DNA from: Geojedonia litorea
GTDB lineage: Bacteria > Bacteroidota > Bacteroidia > Flavobacteriales > Flavobacteriaceae
DNA length: 64,000 nt
Direction of reading: 5' to 3'
Assembly (NCBI RefSeq): GCF_042654525.1
Contig: NZ_JBHSGP010000004.1
Coordinates: forward strand, 248,001-312,000
Positions 49,659-58,838 of the stretch are shown piece by piece (position 1 is the first letter of the stretch; every line of letters starts with the position of its first letter). The notes below the pieces were generated by a model. The model was not told where the DNA came from and did not search any database. It saw only the letters and a list, made by a program, of their open reading frames with translations. The position numbers were made by a program, and so were the translations under genes.

Positions 49659-51018
49659 TCGATAAACGTTTTTGTTCCGTAGCTTCTGCCAATCGTCGCT
49701 CAATAATGGGTGCGATAAGGGTTTTTCTAGGATTGGTTTTTACAAAAGGGTAGAGTTCTAGTTCGTCTTTCATCCGGTCCTTAGGGTTGGGATGCTTGTT
49801 GGTGCCGAGTAAGGTGAGTTCTCCGTTGTTAAATTGCTCCTGTTCGCGCGCTGCACTTTCACTAATTTTACGCTGAATGGTTCCTTCTTTTAATTGCTTT
49901 AAAAAGCCGCCTTGGGCTTCAATATCTTTAAAAAGCGCCAAGGCTTTTTGGGCAAGCTCGTCGGTTAAGGTTTCAATATAGTAAGCCCCGTCAGCGGGGT
50001 TATCGACCTTATCAAAATAACTTTCATGCTTTAAAATGAGCAATTGGTTGCGGGCAATACGCTCACCAAAGGCATTCGATTTATGATAAATGGCATCATA
50101 GGCCAGATTACTGATGCTATTGGCACCACCTAAAACGGCACTCATGCACTCGGTGGTGGTACGCAGCATGTTGGTATTGTAATCGTATAAGGTTTTGTTG
50201 CGTTTGCTTGGGATGGCCATGATGTTGCAGTCCGTGTTTACATCATATGCACTTGCCAAGGTGTGCCAGAGTTGCCTTAAAGCACGCAGTTTGGCAATTT
50301 CGAAGAAATAATTACTGCCTACTGAAACCTGAAAGGAAACTTTAAAAGTTTGCTTTGCTTCGCTCGTGATTACTGTATCCAAGTGGTTGAGATACTCGTT
50401 GGCATGGGCTAGGGCATAGGCCAGTTGCTGTACCATGGTTGTCCCGGCATTTTGATACAAAGTTGCGTCAATACTATAGCTGTTGGTGTGTGTCACGATG
50501 GCTTCAAACTGCTTATGGTCTTCCTTTAAGGTGCTAAACCAATTACCAGTTCGTGCCAGATTTCCAATGATGTCGGTATGAATGTTAAGCTTGGTTTTAG
50601 AGTGGTTGGTTAGTTGTTTTACAAAATCGGCATCCAAAAACTGCATATAGAGATCTACTGGTATCGAAGCCAGATCGATGTCTTTGAGTAAGCGGTCGAT
50701 GGCAACTTCTTTTGAAGGCAGGATAAAAGCCAGACGCTCTACACCACGATTAAGGAGTTTGTGAGCTTTTTTGTTGGATTTGTCAACATCGGCCACAAAG
50801 ATGCTTTGGCTGATTTGCCATTGCGTTGCTCTACTCCCCGAAACTGGAGGCAGGGTTTTAAATTCATCGGCATGATAAAAGGGTTTGACCGCTATACCTT
50901 CATTGCTGTTCCAAATGAGGGTCTCATTATAATCGGCGCCCTTGAGGTCAAACTGAATCTGTTGCTTCCAGTGTTTGGAAGAGATGTCTGGAAATTCATC
51001 AAATAAGGAGTTCCCCAT
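49651..51018 (-). CDS. mutA: Methylmalonyl-CoA mutase, small subunit
   Basis: 455 residues, homologous to the barrel domain of the large subunit but without the cobalamin domain. It contains FKVSFQVSVGSNYFFEIAKLRALRQLWHTLA, AYDVNTDCNIMAIPSKRNKTLYDYNTNMLRTTTECMSAVLGGANSISNLAYDAIY and NPADGAYYIETLTDELAQKALALFKDIEAQGG. In known heterodimers this subunit is non-catalytic and stabilises the large one. Its start shares one base with the stop of the DivIC-like gene (TAATG), so translation of the two is coupled. Confidence 0.95.
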   Translation of the reverse strand: MGNSLFDEFPDISSKHWKQQIQFDLKGADYNETLIWNSNEGIAVKPFYHADEFKTLPPVSGSRATQWQISQSIFVADVDKSNKKAHKLLNRGVERLAFILPSKEVAIDRLLKDIDLASIPVDLYMQFLDADFVKQLTNHSKTKLNIHTDIIGNLARTGNWFSTLKEDHKQFEAIVTHTNSYSIDATLYQNAGTTMVQQLAYALAHANEYLNHLDTVITSEAKQTFKVSFQVSVGSNYFFEIAKLRALRQLWHTLASAYDVNTDCNIMAIPSKRNKTLYDYNTNMLRTTTECMSAVLGGANSISNLAYDAIYHKSNAFGERIARNQLLILKHESYFDKVDNPADGAYYIETLTDELAQKALALFKDIEAQGGFLKQLKEGTIQRKISESAAREQEQFNNGELTLLGTNKHPNPKDRMKDELELYPFVKTNPRKTLIAPIIERRLAEATEQKRLSNE

Positions 51019-51335
51019 TACTGTTGCTTGTTTTTTAAACTGTCTTCGTACTCAATGATATAGATTTCTTCGTTATCTCGTTTCATATAATATTTTTCGC
51101 GAGCCAGTTTTTCAATACCTTCTTCGGTACTTAATTCTTTAATTGCTTTTTTGTCTTTTTCAATTTCGTTTTTGTAATACTCTTTTTCGGCCTCTAGATC
51201 GTCCATTTCGGTATTGAGCTCATGATGGATAAGCCAGGAGTTGGCATCGAAGAAGAGCATCCACACCGCGAATACCACAATAATGATGACGAAGATGTTT
51301 TTAAAGCCTTTAATATAGGAGCGTTTTGTATTCAC
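51018..51335 (-). CDS. Septum formation initiator family protein (FtsB/DivIC)
   Basis: 105 residues: a short cytosolic head (MNTKRSYIKGFKN), one TM helix at residues 11-27 (IFVIIIVVFAVWMLFFD) and a long coiled coil (residues ~35-75, HHELNTEMDDLEAEKEYYKNEIEKDKKAIKEL). The end (EEGIEKLAREKYYMKRDNEEIYIIEYED) has the LAREKYxM consensus of FtsB/DivIC. It is a divisome component linking FtsL/FtsQ. It is 1 bp from udk and overlaps mutA by 1 bp, so it is part of the udk-divIC-mutA-scpA operon. Confidence 0.93.
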   Translation of the reverse strand: MNTKRSYIKGFKNIFVIIIVVFAVWMLFFDANSWLIHHELNTEMDDLEAEKEYYKNEIEKDKKAIKELSTEEGIEKLAREKYYMKRDNEEIYIIEYEDSLKNKQQ

Positions 51336-51336
51336 G

Positions 51337-51945
51337 TTAAATTAAGCGTTGGTTAATAATGGTCTTTACTATATCAACTGCAACAGTGTTGTATTTATTA
51401 TTGGGGATGATAATATCGGCATATTCTTTCATGGGCTCAATAAATTGCTGGTGCATAGGTTTGAGCGTGTTTTGATAACGGGACAGCACTTCATCAAGGT
51501 CACGGCCGCGTTCAGAAATATCGCGTTTTAAGCGGCGTATAAGACGCTCATCACTATCGGCATGCACAAAGATTTTGATATCGAACATCTCTCTCAATTC
51601 GGGATTGGTTAAAATTAATATGCCTTCAACAATCATGACCTTACGCGGGTGAGTTTTAACAGTATCGCCAGTGCGGTTATGTTTTACAAAGGAATATACA
51701 GGCTGGTCAATGGGGTTACCATTTTTGAGTTCTCGTAAATGGGTTTCGAGCAATTCAAAATCAATGGATCGTGGATGATCAAAATTGATTTTTATGCGTT
51801 CATCATAGCTTAAATGCGAGGTGTCCTTATAATAGGAATCCTGTGAGATAACCCCAACTTCACCTTCGGGAAGCTGATCGAGAATTTGGTTAACAACGGT
51901 AGTTTTACCACAACCTGTACCACCGGCAATTCCAATAATGAGCAT
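51337..51945 (-). CDS. udk: Uridine kinase
   Basis: 202 residues starting at MLIIGIAGGTGCGKTTVVNQI, with the P-loop GGTGCGKT. A 32-codon upstream extension would run into the cytochrome c gene and is rejected. Other family signatures are VISQDSYYKDTSHLSYDERIKINFDHPRSIDFELL, IDQPVYSFVKHNRTGDT, VEGILILTNPELREMFDIKIFVHADSDERLIRRLKRDISERGRDLDEVL. It phosphorylates uridine and cytidine in pyrimidine salvage. It is the first gene of the conserved udk-divIC-mut group. Confidence 0.97.
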   Translation of the reverse strand: MLIIGIAGGTGCGKTTVVNQILDQLPEGEVGVISQDSYYKDTSHLSYDERIKINFDHPRSIDFELLETHLRELKNGNPIDQPVYSFVKHNRTGDTVKTHPRKVMIVEGILILTNPELREMFDIKIFVHADSDERLIRRLKRDISERGRDLDEVLSRYQNTLKPMHQQFIEPMKEYADIIIPNNKYNTVAVDIVKTIINQRLI

Positions 51946-51994
51946 AGTTTTTAAATGTATAGTTAGGGCAAATTTAAGTATTTGCAAGAGAACT

Positions 51995-52420
51995 TTAAGG
52001 TTGAACTTTTGAAACTTCGTTTTCGGTAAATGCTTTTGCATTGGTATTTCCCCATGAAGTAGTGATATAGTTCATAACATCTGCAATTTCTTGGTCTGTA
52101 AGTCCCATGGGAGCCATAACACTATTGTAAACTTTACCATTGACAGTTATTTCACCTTGCATACCATATTTTACAGATTTTATACTTTCTATCCTTTTGT
52201 TTTTGAGATAATCAGAATTGGCAAGCGGTGGATAAATGCCTTTTACTCCTTCGCCATTGGCTAAATGACAAACGATACAAAAGTCGGAATACACCATTTT
52301 ACCTCGTGAAATGCTTTCTTGTAAGGCAGTAGATTGAGTAAAATACCCTTGACTATTAGAGTTGATCATGGCTATGGGAGACAGTGCCAATAAGACTATG
52401 ACTATGTATCGAATGACCAT
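51995..52420 (-). CDS. Small secreted c-type cytochrome
   Basis: 141 residues. The N-terminal signal (MVIRYIVIVLLALSPIAMI) is followed by a class I cytochrome c domain. Heme attachment is at FCIVCHLANGEG (Cys48, Cys51, His52), with PPLANSDYL, and the distal Met ligand is likely the one in VMAPMGLTDQEIADVMNYITTSWGN. It probably carries electrons in the periplasm. It follows the sugar-dehydrogenase gene by 6 bp on the same strand, which fits a role as the electron acceptor of that enzyme; this pairing is inferred. Confidence 0.93.
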   Translation of the reverse strand: MVIRYIVIVLLALSPIAMINSNSQGYFTQSTALQESISRGKMVYSDFCIVCHLANGEGVKGIYPPLANSDYLKNKRIESIKSVKYGMQGEITVNGKVYNSVMAPMGLTDQEIADVMNYITTSWGNTNAKAFTENEVSKVQP

Positions 52421-52426
52421 GAAGTT

Positions 52427-53551
52427 TTAGTTTTTTGGAACAATTTTAAAGATACCTTGATTCTCAACGGCTACATAGAGGTAACCATCTGGTGCCTGAA
52501 CAACATGACGTACTCTCCCAATGTTTTCAAATAATTTTTCGCGTTTCACCACCGTATTGTTTTCTAAAATAAGTCGTTCGAGGTATTGAAATTTAAGTGA
52601 ACCTACCAAAACATCACCTTTCCAATCGGGATAGTGGTCTGAATTAACAATCGTCATTCCACTAGGTGCAATAGAAGGCACCCAGTAAAATACAGGTTGC
52701 TCCATGCCCTCTTTTTCGGTTAAGTCGGTAAAGGCGGTGCCGTCATAGTTAATGCCATAGGATATGACCGGCCAACCAAAGTTTTTTCCTTTTTCACTGA
52801 TGTTAATTTCATCACCACCTTGAGGCCCATGTTCATTTAACCAAATGCCGCCAGTAAACGGGTTTTTACACATGCCCTGTGGGTTGCGGTGTCCGTAACT
52901 AAATATAGCCGATTTGGCATTTGCTACGCCCACAAAGGGGTTGTCATCTGGTATGGAACCATCGGCATGTAATCTGTAGACTTTACCACCATCTCTGGTG
53001 ATATCCTGGGGATTTGTGTCTCTGTCGCCACGATCACCAATAGTGAAATAGAGATAACCCTCATCATCAAATTCTATTCGAGATCCCCAATGTTGGCCTC
53101 GTGTTGTGTTTGGTCCAGCTTTATAAAGTAATTCAAAATTAACCAATGACCCACCATTTAGTTGGGCTCTAGCTACAGCGGTGTTACCGCCACTGCCTTC
53201 ACCTTCAGAAGAACCATAGGTCATATAAATCCATCCATTAGTTGCATAATCTGGATGTAATTTGATATCCATAAAACCACCTTGACCGCGCACATATATT
53301 TGTGGTAGACCATTAATTTTGGTTTTTACACCATCTTTAAAGTGAATAAGGTCGCCCGATTTTTCAGTAATGAGTAGGCTTTGGTCAGGTAAAAAGGTCA
53401 TTCCCCATGGAATATTCAAATCGGGAACTACTAAAGTTGTAGTGTACTCAAGTGATTCGGGTATGGTCGCTTTAACTTCAGATTCTATTTGTTGCGCACA
53501 GGCTGCGCAGCTCATTGTGCCTATGAAAAGAAGTAGATGAAATAGTCTCAT
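52427..53551 (-). CDS. PQQ-dependent sugar (aldose) dehydrogenase
   Basis: 374 residues. The N-terminal signal has the lipobox-like MSCAACAQQ. A six-bladed beta-propeller of the soluble glucose/sorbosone dehydrogenase family follows: IPWGMTFLPDQSLLITEKSGDLIHF, RGQGGFMDIKLHPDYATNGWIYMTYG, RGQHWGSRIEFDDEGYLYFTIGDRGDRDTNPQDITRDGGKVYRLHADG, FSYGHRNPQGMC and GPQGGDEINISEKGKNFGWPVISYG. The His in the QHWGSR segment matches the catalytic base region. It oxidises sugars with PQQ. The small cytochrome c is 6 bp downstream. Confidence 0.93.
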   Translation of the reverse strand: MRLFHLLLFIGTMSCAACAQQIESEVKATIPESLEYTTTLVVPDLNIPWGMTFLPDQSLLITEKSGDLIHFKDGVKTKINGLPQIYVRGQGGFMDIKLHPDYATNGWIYMTYGSSEGEGSGGNTAVARAQLNGGSLVNFELLYKAGPNTTRGQHWGSRIEFDDEGYLYFTIGDRGDRDTNPQDITRDGGKVYRLHADGSIPDDNPFVGVANAKSAIFSYGHRNPQGMCKNPFTGGIWLNEHGPQGGDEINISEKGKNFGWPVISYGINYDGTAFTDLTEKEGMEQPVFYWVPSIAPSGMTIVNSDHYPDWKGDVLVGSLKFQYLERLILENNTVVKREKLFENIGRVRHVVQAPDGYLYVAVENQGIFKIVPKN

Positions 53552-53572
53552 GCTTTTTGTTTTAAAGTTACA

Positions 53573-55864
53573 TTAAAATATATAATTTAAATAAATACCT
53601 GAATAGAAATTTATAGGATTGCCCGGATAATAATACCGCGGTGCTGAATTACCAAACCCTGTGGCATTAATCAATACCTGTGAGGCATAGGTTTCATTAA
53701 AACTATTGTTAAGACCTATAAATATATTGAGGTTTAAATTTTTAAAAATTTGATGTTGAAAGCCAGACTTAAGGTTGGTCAAGCTATAAGGACTCGTATA
53801 CAGCGCGTTGCTGTCTGTAATTGGCATTTTTCCAACGTGTTGAAAATTAATTGTGCCATAAAATCCACTTGAAAAGTCGAGATCTATACCTACATTAATT
53901 AGTTCTGAAGGCACCCCTGTGAGCTCATTTCCAGAGTAATCATTAGTATCGTCCATAAAAGTTTTGAACTTAAAATTAGTAAAGCTGCCATTAACAAAAA
54001 CGGTGGCATTCATGGATGTCTTTTTAACCAAAGCATAGTTGAGAGCAAATTCTAAACCATCATGTCGTGTTTTCCCAGCATTAATACCTATAAATTCATC
54101 TTCAGCGCTGCGTCTAGATACTAAAAGGTTTTTTATGGCCATCCTATAAATGGAAAGGTCATACCATAAGCGCTTATTTTCACTGCTGCCTCTTGTACCG
54201 ATTTCAAGATTCCAACCTGTTTCTGGTTTTAAATTAGGATTGATATTACCATCGGGTAAAAGCGTTTCACTAAGTGTAATGGGTGAAAACCCATGACTGA
54301 TATTGGAGTAGATACGTTTAGTTGTTGATATGGCATACGACATTCCAATTTTTGGGGAAAGGATGTTTTTAAACTTATAGTCACCTGATTGGTCAGGGTT
54401 TTCACTAGTACTTGGGAATCTATCGTCTAAAGCATATGCCGTTTTATTAAAGTTTAAGCCAAAGGAAAAGAGGATTGATTTTGAGGCTTCTAGTTGAGTT
54501 TCTAAAAAGAGATTGTAGTAATTTCTGTGTTCTTTAAAGTCAGAAAGCATGTCTCCTTGAACACTACCTGTGCCTTCAGGGAAATTGGCATAATGATTTT
54601 CAAAAGTTTGGTACTTGTAATAATCGTTAAAGAGCTCAAACCCCACAGTCCAGTTAAGTGTTTTTTTGAATACATGAGAGGTGCCCAATACGCTAGACCG
54701 CATTCCTAATGAAAAGGCATGTTCTTTTAGAATATTAAAAGGTCTAGGCTCATAAGCGTCTCTAAAACTGCCAAACACACTGGTTTTTTGTTCGAAATCT
54801 GCACTATAATTATGGTTCCATGACACACCAAAGATGCCGCGTTTAGAGTCCTCGAACCCTTTAGCTTGTTGCCAATTAGAAGCCGCTGACTCCGGATTGG
54901 TCTTGTAGTCCTGTTCATTCAATGAACTTGGAATATAGGCTTTAAGCTTTATAAAGTTTCCTAAAACCGACAGTTCATTATTGGAATTGATAAAATGATT
55001 GGAATGATAGCTAAAGGTCTCTCTATTGTATTCATTATTTTGTCGGAACCCATCACTGTGCGTAGTACTGTAAATGGTTTTAAAGCTATTTTTTTCAGTG
55101 CCGTGATTTAAATTAATCACCCCTTTCATAAGCCCAAAAGACCCTAGAGTCATTTCAGTTTTTAAACGGGTTTCATTTAACATTGCATTTTCGGGAATTA
55201 AGTGGATCACACCGCCAAGACCTGCGCCGTATACACTAGACGTTGCCCCTTTTATGATTTCAAGTCTTGCTATAGACGAAAGCTCGAGATCTTCAGCGGT
55301 GGTGTCACCGCTTCCATCGGTTAAAGGAATATCTTTAAAATAAGCTCTAATTTTTGAGGTACCAAACAGTGTCCTTGATCCAATACCTCTGATGGTTATT
55401 CGGTTAGTGTTTAATGCACCACTCTGCATAAATACACCTGGACTTCTATTGAGGATGTCGTTATAATTGGTGGTGTTAAAACGCTGAATGTCTTTTGCAG
55501 AAATAAGACTTATGGAAGTGGTGTTGTTTTTAAGCTTTTCGGGAATATTGGCTACAGAAATAATGATTTCATTAAGCTCTGAGGGGTTTTGCTCTAATTG
55601 AATAATGTAAAATACATCTGTAATTAATTCAAGAGTTTTAGTGATATAGCCAGATTTTTTGAAGGTGTATAACCCGGGTTTTTGAACTTCAAAAGCACCA
55701 TCACTTTCAGAGGTAATAGATAGATTATTAGAACTTATGTGTACTAATGACAAGCCGGCGTTGCCTGTGCTTTCTACAACCTTTCCTTTTATATGTTGAC
55801 TATACCCAATTGCGGTAATGGCAATAGCTAAAAAGGAGCAAAGAGGTCTCAACAAAAGGCGCAC
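53573..55864 (-). CDS. TonB-dependent outer membrane receptor
   Basis: 763 residues. A signal peptide is followed by a carboxypeptidase-regulatory-like domain (HIKGKVVESTGNAGLSLVHISSNNLSITSESDGAFEV, residues 23-95). The plug follows (SISLISAKDIQRFNTTNYNDILNRSPGVFMQSG, NRITIRGIGSRTLFGTSKIRAYFKDIPLTDGSG, LEIIKGATSSVYGAGLGGVIHLI). A 22-strand beta barrel ends at ...GIYLNYIF, an aromatic terminal residue. It imports a chelate or other ligand with energy from TonB. The ligand cannot be told; it lacks a SusD partner. It is 21 bp upstream of the dehydrogenase gene. Confidence 0.93.
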   Translation of the reverse strand: MRLLLRPLCSFLAIAITAIGYSQHIKGKVVESTGNAGLSLVHISSNNLSITSESDGAFEVQKPGLYTFKKSGYITKTLELITDVFYIIQLEQNPSELNEIIISVANIPEKLKNNTTSISLISAKDIQRFNTTNYNDILNRSPGVFMQSGALNTNRITIRGIGSRTLFGTSKIRAYFKDIPLTDGSGDTTAEDLELSSIARLEIIKGATSSVYGAGLGGVIHLIPENAMLNETRLKTEMTLGSFGLMKGVINLNHGTEKNSFKTIYSTTHSDGFRQNNEYNRETFSYHSNHFINSNNELSVLGNFIKLKAYIPSSLNEQDYKTNPESAASNWQQAKGFEDSKRGIFGVSWNHNYSADFEQKTSVFGSFRDAYEPRPFNILKEHAFSLGMRSSVLGTSHVFKKTLNWTVGFELFNDYYKYQTFENHYANFPEGTGSVQGDMLSDFKEHRNYYNLFLETQLEASKSILFSFGLNFNKTAYALDDRFPSTSENPDQSGDYKFKNILSPKIGMSYAISTTKRIYSNISHGFSPITLSETLLPDGNINPNLKPETGWNLEIGTRGSSENKRLWYDLSIYRMAIKNLLVSRRSAEDEFIGINAGKTRHDGLEFALNYALVKKTSMNATVFVNGSFTNFKFKTFMDDTNDYSGNELTGVPSELINVGIDLDFSSGFYGTINFQHVGKMPITDSNALYTSPYSLTNLKSGFQHQIFKNLNLNIFIGLNNSFNETYASQVLINATGFGNSAPRYYYPGNPINFYSGIYLNYIF

Positions 55865-55953
55865 GTTTCGTATTTAAAAATTAAAAATACTAAAGTATCA
55901 ATTAAAGTGAGAGAAAAAAGTGCAATTAGTAATTAAGTAAAAAATAAAAAAAC

Positions 55954-55961
55954 TATATTTG
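55954..55961 (+). promoter_or_regulatory. Putative -7 promoter box for tRNA-Pro
   Basis: TATATTTG matches the Bacteroidota TANNTTTG box, 25 bp before the mature tRNA. A clear -33 TTTG could not be seen. Confidence 0.45.
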
Positions 55962-55986
55962 CAGCCCGTAAACGATATCTCATTTT

Positions 55987-56061
55987 CGGGGTGTAGCGTA
56001 GCCCGGTTATCGCGCCACGTTTGGGACGTGGAGGCCGCAGGTTCGAATCCTGCCACCCCGA
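55987..56061 (+). tRNA. tRNA-Pro (anticodon TGG)
   Basis: The acceptor stem CGGGGTG/CACCCCG is perfect (7 bp). The anticodon stem CCACG/CGTGG carries the loop TTTGGGA with TGG in the middle. The T arm GCAGG TTCGAAT CCTGC is canonical. The discriminator is A at 56061 and CCA is not encoded. It reads all four CCN codons by wobble. A terminator-like hairpin is located 100 bp further on. Confidence 0.97.
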
Positions 56062-56160
56062 CAAAATAAAGCGGAAAGGTTTATTTAAAATTAAAGCATT
56101 GCTTTAATTTGCAACATTCCTTTTCAGGATCATTGAAAATAATCCTGCCGCCCAGACTAT

Positions 56161-56196
56161 AAAAATCCAATCACACACCGTGGTTGGATTTTTTTA
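56161..56196 (+). terminator. Intrinsic terminator downstream of tRNA-Pro
   Basis: AAAAATCCAA and CAC pair with GTG and TTGGATTTTT around a short ACACC loop, ending in a run of seven T. An earlier weaker hairpin (AGGATCATT...AATCCT) lies at 56125. Confidence 0.75.
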
Positions 56197-56214
56197 TAGT
56201 GTTAGAAGACCTAA

Positions 56215-56673
56215 TTACTCAATTCTTATGTAATTTTCAGAAAATACGCGGTTACCATCTTGGTCAAGTTCAATTTGACGAAATGAACTTGGTTTTAGAT
56301 GTAGTTCGAAGATAAATTCTTTGCGTTCTTCAATAATTTGACTCATCATTTCAGAACCGTAATCTAAAATTTCTTTAAGCCGGTCCCCTTCAATTTTATA
56401 ACTTCCATAGCCAAACCATTCTGTAGAGTCGGCAGGAACATTTTTGCTCCACATCACTTTTGAAGGTGTATATATTTTAACTTGTCTATAACCTTCGGCA
56501 ATATTAAAGGAGTCTGAAACTTTATTGTCAATATAATTATAAAAACTCACCAGTTCCCAAGCACCATCTAATTTTAGTGTTGGCTCAATTTCTGGAGTAA
56601 TATCAGTATGTTCTTTCTCTTTACATGAAGACAAGCAGAGTATAAAAACGCATATAATGGAAAACAGTTTCAT
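56215..56673 (-). CDS. Lipocalin-like lipoprotein of unknown function
   Basis: 152 residues from the chosen MKLFSIICVFILCLSSCKEK start, which opens a lipobox (CLSSC); the frame extends 10 codons upstream without a signal. The mature part has LKLDGAWELVSFYNYID, YRQVKIYTPSKVMWSKNVPADSTEWFGYGSYKIEGDRLKEIL, IEERKEFIFELHLKPSSFRQIELD. The pattern of a lead W/E strand and a GxYKIxGD turn is that of small lipocalin-like proteins and parallels the lipoprotein at 23.7 kb. The role is unknown. Confidence 0.75.
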   Translation of the reverse strand: MKLFSIICVFILCLSSCKEKEHTDITPEIEPTLKLDGAWELVSFYNYIDNKVSDSFNIAEGYRQVKIYTPSKVMWSKNVPADSTEWFGYGSYKIEGDRLKEILDYGSEMMSQIIEERKEFIFELHLKPSSFRQIELDQDGNRVFSENYIRIE

Positions 56674-56804
56674 AAGGCGATAATGTATTAGTTGATAACA
56701 CACTAATTTACAAAAAAAGAATGAGTAATAGTAGGTATTGCTGCTATTTATAAAGTTATAATAACTTTTAATAACTTAAAAAGTAAGGATTGTTTTAAAA
56801 ATTC

Positions 56805-56812
56805 TACTTTTG
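56805..56812 (+). promoter_or_regulatory. Putative -7 promoter box for trxB
   Basis: TACTTTTG fits TANNTTTG and would give a 5' leader of about 20 nt before the trxB ATG at 56837. Confidence 0.5.
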
Positions 56813-56836
56813 TTTTATTAAAGTTAAACTAAAAAA

Positions 56837-57817
56837 ATGTCAGAAATTATAGAAAGAGTAAAATGCCTTATAATAGGTTCAGGACCTGCGGGCTATACAG
56901 CTGCTATTTATGCTGCTCGCGCGAATATGTTTCCTGTGTTGTATCAAGGCACACAACCTGGTGGGCAATTGACCACAACTAATGAAGTAGAAAATTTCCC
57001 AGGATATCCAGATGGTATTACGGGACCAGAAATGATGATTGAACTTCAAAAACAAGCAGAACGTTTTGGGACTGATGTGCGAGACGGTTGGGTTACTAAA
57101 GTTGATTTTTCTGGGGAGACCCATAAAGTCTGGGTAAACGAGACTAAAGAAATTCACTGTGATACCGTGATTATTTCAACTGGTGCTTCAGCTAAATATT
57201 TAGGACTAGAGTCTGAGCAAAAATATTTGAAACTTGGTGGAGGTGTTTCGGCTTGTGCCGTTTGTGATGGTTTCTTTTACAGAAACCAAGAAGTGGTTAT
57301 TGTAGGAGCAGGAGATTCGGCATGTGAAGAAGCGCATTACTTATCTAAATTATGTAAAAAAGTAACCATGTTGGTGCGAAGAGATGAGTTTAGAGCGTCT
57401 CAAATTATGCAGACTAGGGTAAAGAATACAGCAAATATAGAAATCCTTTATAATACTGAAACTGATGAGGTTCTTGGTGATGGTCAGGTTGTAACAGGTG
57501 TTCGAGCTAAAAATAAGGCAACGGGAGAGCTGATTGAGATTCCGGCAACAGGCTTCTTTGTGGCTATCGGGCACAAGCCTAATACCGATATTTTTAAAGA
57601 TTATTTAAAACTTGACAAAACAGGCTATATCATTAATGTACCTGGAACTGCAAAAACCAATGTTGAAGGCGTTTTTGTTTCGGGAGATGCTGCTGATCAT
57701 GTCTATAGACAGGCCGTAACTGCAGCAGGAACTGGCTGTATGGCAGCTTTAGATGCCGAGCGTTACTTGGCGGCTAAAGATTCAACTTTTGAAGTTAATT
57801 CCTCTACATACAACTAA
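56837..57817 (+). CDS. trxB: Thioredoxin-disulfide reductase
   Basis: 326 residues. The FAD-binding GSGPAGYTAAIYAARA (15-30), the redox-active CAVC (Cys140 and Cys143, in GGVSACAVCDGFF), the NADPH motif VVIVGAGDSACEEAHYLS (153-170) and the C-terminal FAD contact GDAADHVYRQAVTAAGTGCMAALDAERYL are all present. It transfers electrons from NADPH to thioredoxin. It is a monocistronic rightward gene with its own -7 box (56805) and a strong hairpin terminator (57839). Length and motifs are normal. Confidence 0.97.
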   Translation: MSEIIERVKCLIIGSGPAGYTAAIYAARANMFPVLYQGTQPGGQLTTTNEVENFPGYPDGITGPEMMIELQKQAERFGTDVRDGWVTKVDFSGETHKVWVNETKEIHCDTVIISTGASAKYLGLESEQKYLKLGGGVSACAVCDGFFYRNQEVVIVGAGDSACEEAHYLSKLCKKVTMLVRRDEFRASQIMQTRVKNTANIEILYNTETDEVLGDGQVVTGVRAKNKATGELIEIPATGFFVAIGHKPNTDIFKDYLKLDKTGYIINVPGTAKTNVEGVFVSGDAADHVYRQAVTAAGTGCMAALDAERYLAAKDSTFEVNSSTYN

Positions 57818-57838
57818 ATAATTAGCATAGCAATAAAA

Positions 57839-57882
57839 CAAAGTGCCTAAAGTTATCCACTTTAGGCACTTTGTGATTTTTA
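57839..57882 (+). terminator. Intrinsic terminator between trxB and DUF2807 gene
   Basis: A perfect 15-bp stem (arms 57839-57853 and 57859-57873, with CAAAGTGCCTAAAGT) and 5-nt loop is followed by TGATTTTT. It lies between convergent genes and may act on both. Confidence 0.85.
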
Positions 57883-57892
57883 TAAATCCTTG

Positions 57893-58729
57893 TTATTTGG
57901 TTTTTTTTTGAAGCTTTACATTATCAATAAATTTATTGATAGTAATTTTTGGCGTGCCAAACAAATAAATGGAGCTTGTACCAGTAGCTTCAATTGCTAT
58001 AGTTTCAATAACGTCAATATAGAGGTCGCTAGAAGTTTCACAAATCGCGGTGCAGGTTTTGGTTGTGAAATTGCCACCATTAAATTTAGAATTGTTCTCG
58101 GTTCTAACAACTGTGTTCTCAGCAGTACCTTCAATATCAGCGTTAGCCCGTTGATACAAGTCAAATTTAGACTCAGGTGCATTTACTAAAGCATCTAACT
58201 TACTATTATCACTTAATTGTATAGTGGCCGATTTGGCAGTCACATTGAGTTTCACTTTTGCTTTATCTAAACTCACAAAATTGAAGCTTTGGGCCTTTAC
58301 ATTTAAATACGCTTTTGACGTCCCTGATGTTTTTAAAGTGGCATTTTTAAATTCTAAAGAGGTTAATGAGCGCACTTCGGCATCATCGCGCACCTCAATA
58401 TGTTGCAACGCATCGTCATAATTAACTTTGATATTCATCCGTCGACTAGACGTTATTCTTTTGGTAGTATTAAAAATCAGAATACTGTCTTTTACCACAA
58501 AATTGATATACTCGTGCAGATTGTCATCAGTTTCAACTTCAACAGATGGCCGTTTATTGTAAATAATTTCAACAGAAAAATCCTCTCCCACGACAATGGT
58601 ATGGAATGGGTCTATATAGGTCTGTTTAATAGTTACATTTCTATCTCCTTTTATTTTATCATCATTTTGGGCCTGAATTGAGACCATACAAACCATGCTA
58701 ATTAAAAAGGTAATAATGATTTTATTCAT
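57893..58729 (-). CDS. GIN/DUF2807 domain secreted protein
   Basis: 278 residues from the chosen MNKIIITFLISMVCMVSIQAQ start (signal peptide); an upstream extension of 15 codons is unlikely. The mature protein is a right-handed beta-helix-like DUF2807 (head GIN) domain: KQTYIDPFHTIVVGEDFSVEIIYNKRPSVEVETDDNLHEYINFVV, with serial short strands through VRSLTSLEFKNATLKTSGTSKAYLNVKAQSFNFVSLDKAKV. Such domains are common in Bacteroidota and probably mediate adhesion or envelope structure, but function is not established. A second copy is next to it. Confidence 0.85.
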   Translation of the reverse strand: MNKIIITFLISMVCMVSIQAQNDDKIKGDRNVTIKQTYIDPFHTIVVGEDFSVEIIYNKRPSVEVETDDNLHEYINFVVKDSILIFNTTKRITSSRRMNIKVNYDDALQHIEVRDDAEVRSLTSLEFKNATLKTSGTSKAYLNVKAQSFNFVSLDKAKVKLNVTAKSATIQLSDNSKLDALVNAPESKFDLYQRANADIEGTAENTVVRTENNSKFNGGNFTTKTCTAICETSSDLYIDVIETIAIEATGTSSIYLFGTPKITINKFIDNVKLQKKTK

Positions 58730-58838
58730 CTTAATTAAATATTCGTGGGTTAACAAATATAAAACAAAAACCATCCCAAACCCGAAATTAGGCTTGAAAT
58801 GGCTTAAAAAATAGATTGGTTAGTTGATTTAGATGGCC

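Noticed and set aside
51946..52041. Longer start for uridine kinase
   Set aside because: It would add 32 residues before the P-loop and overlap the cytochrome c gene; the ATG at 51945 gives the normal N-terminus.
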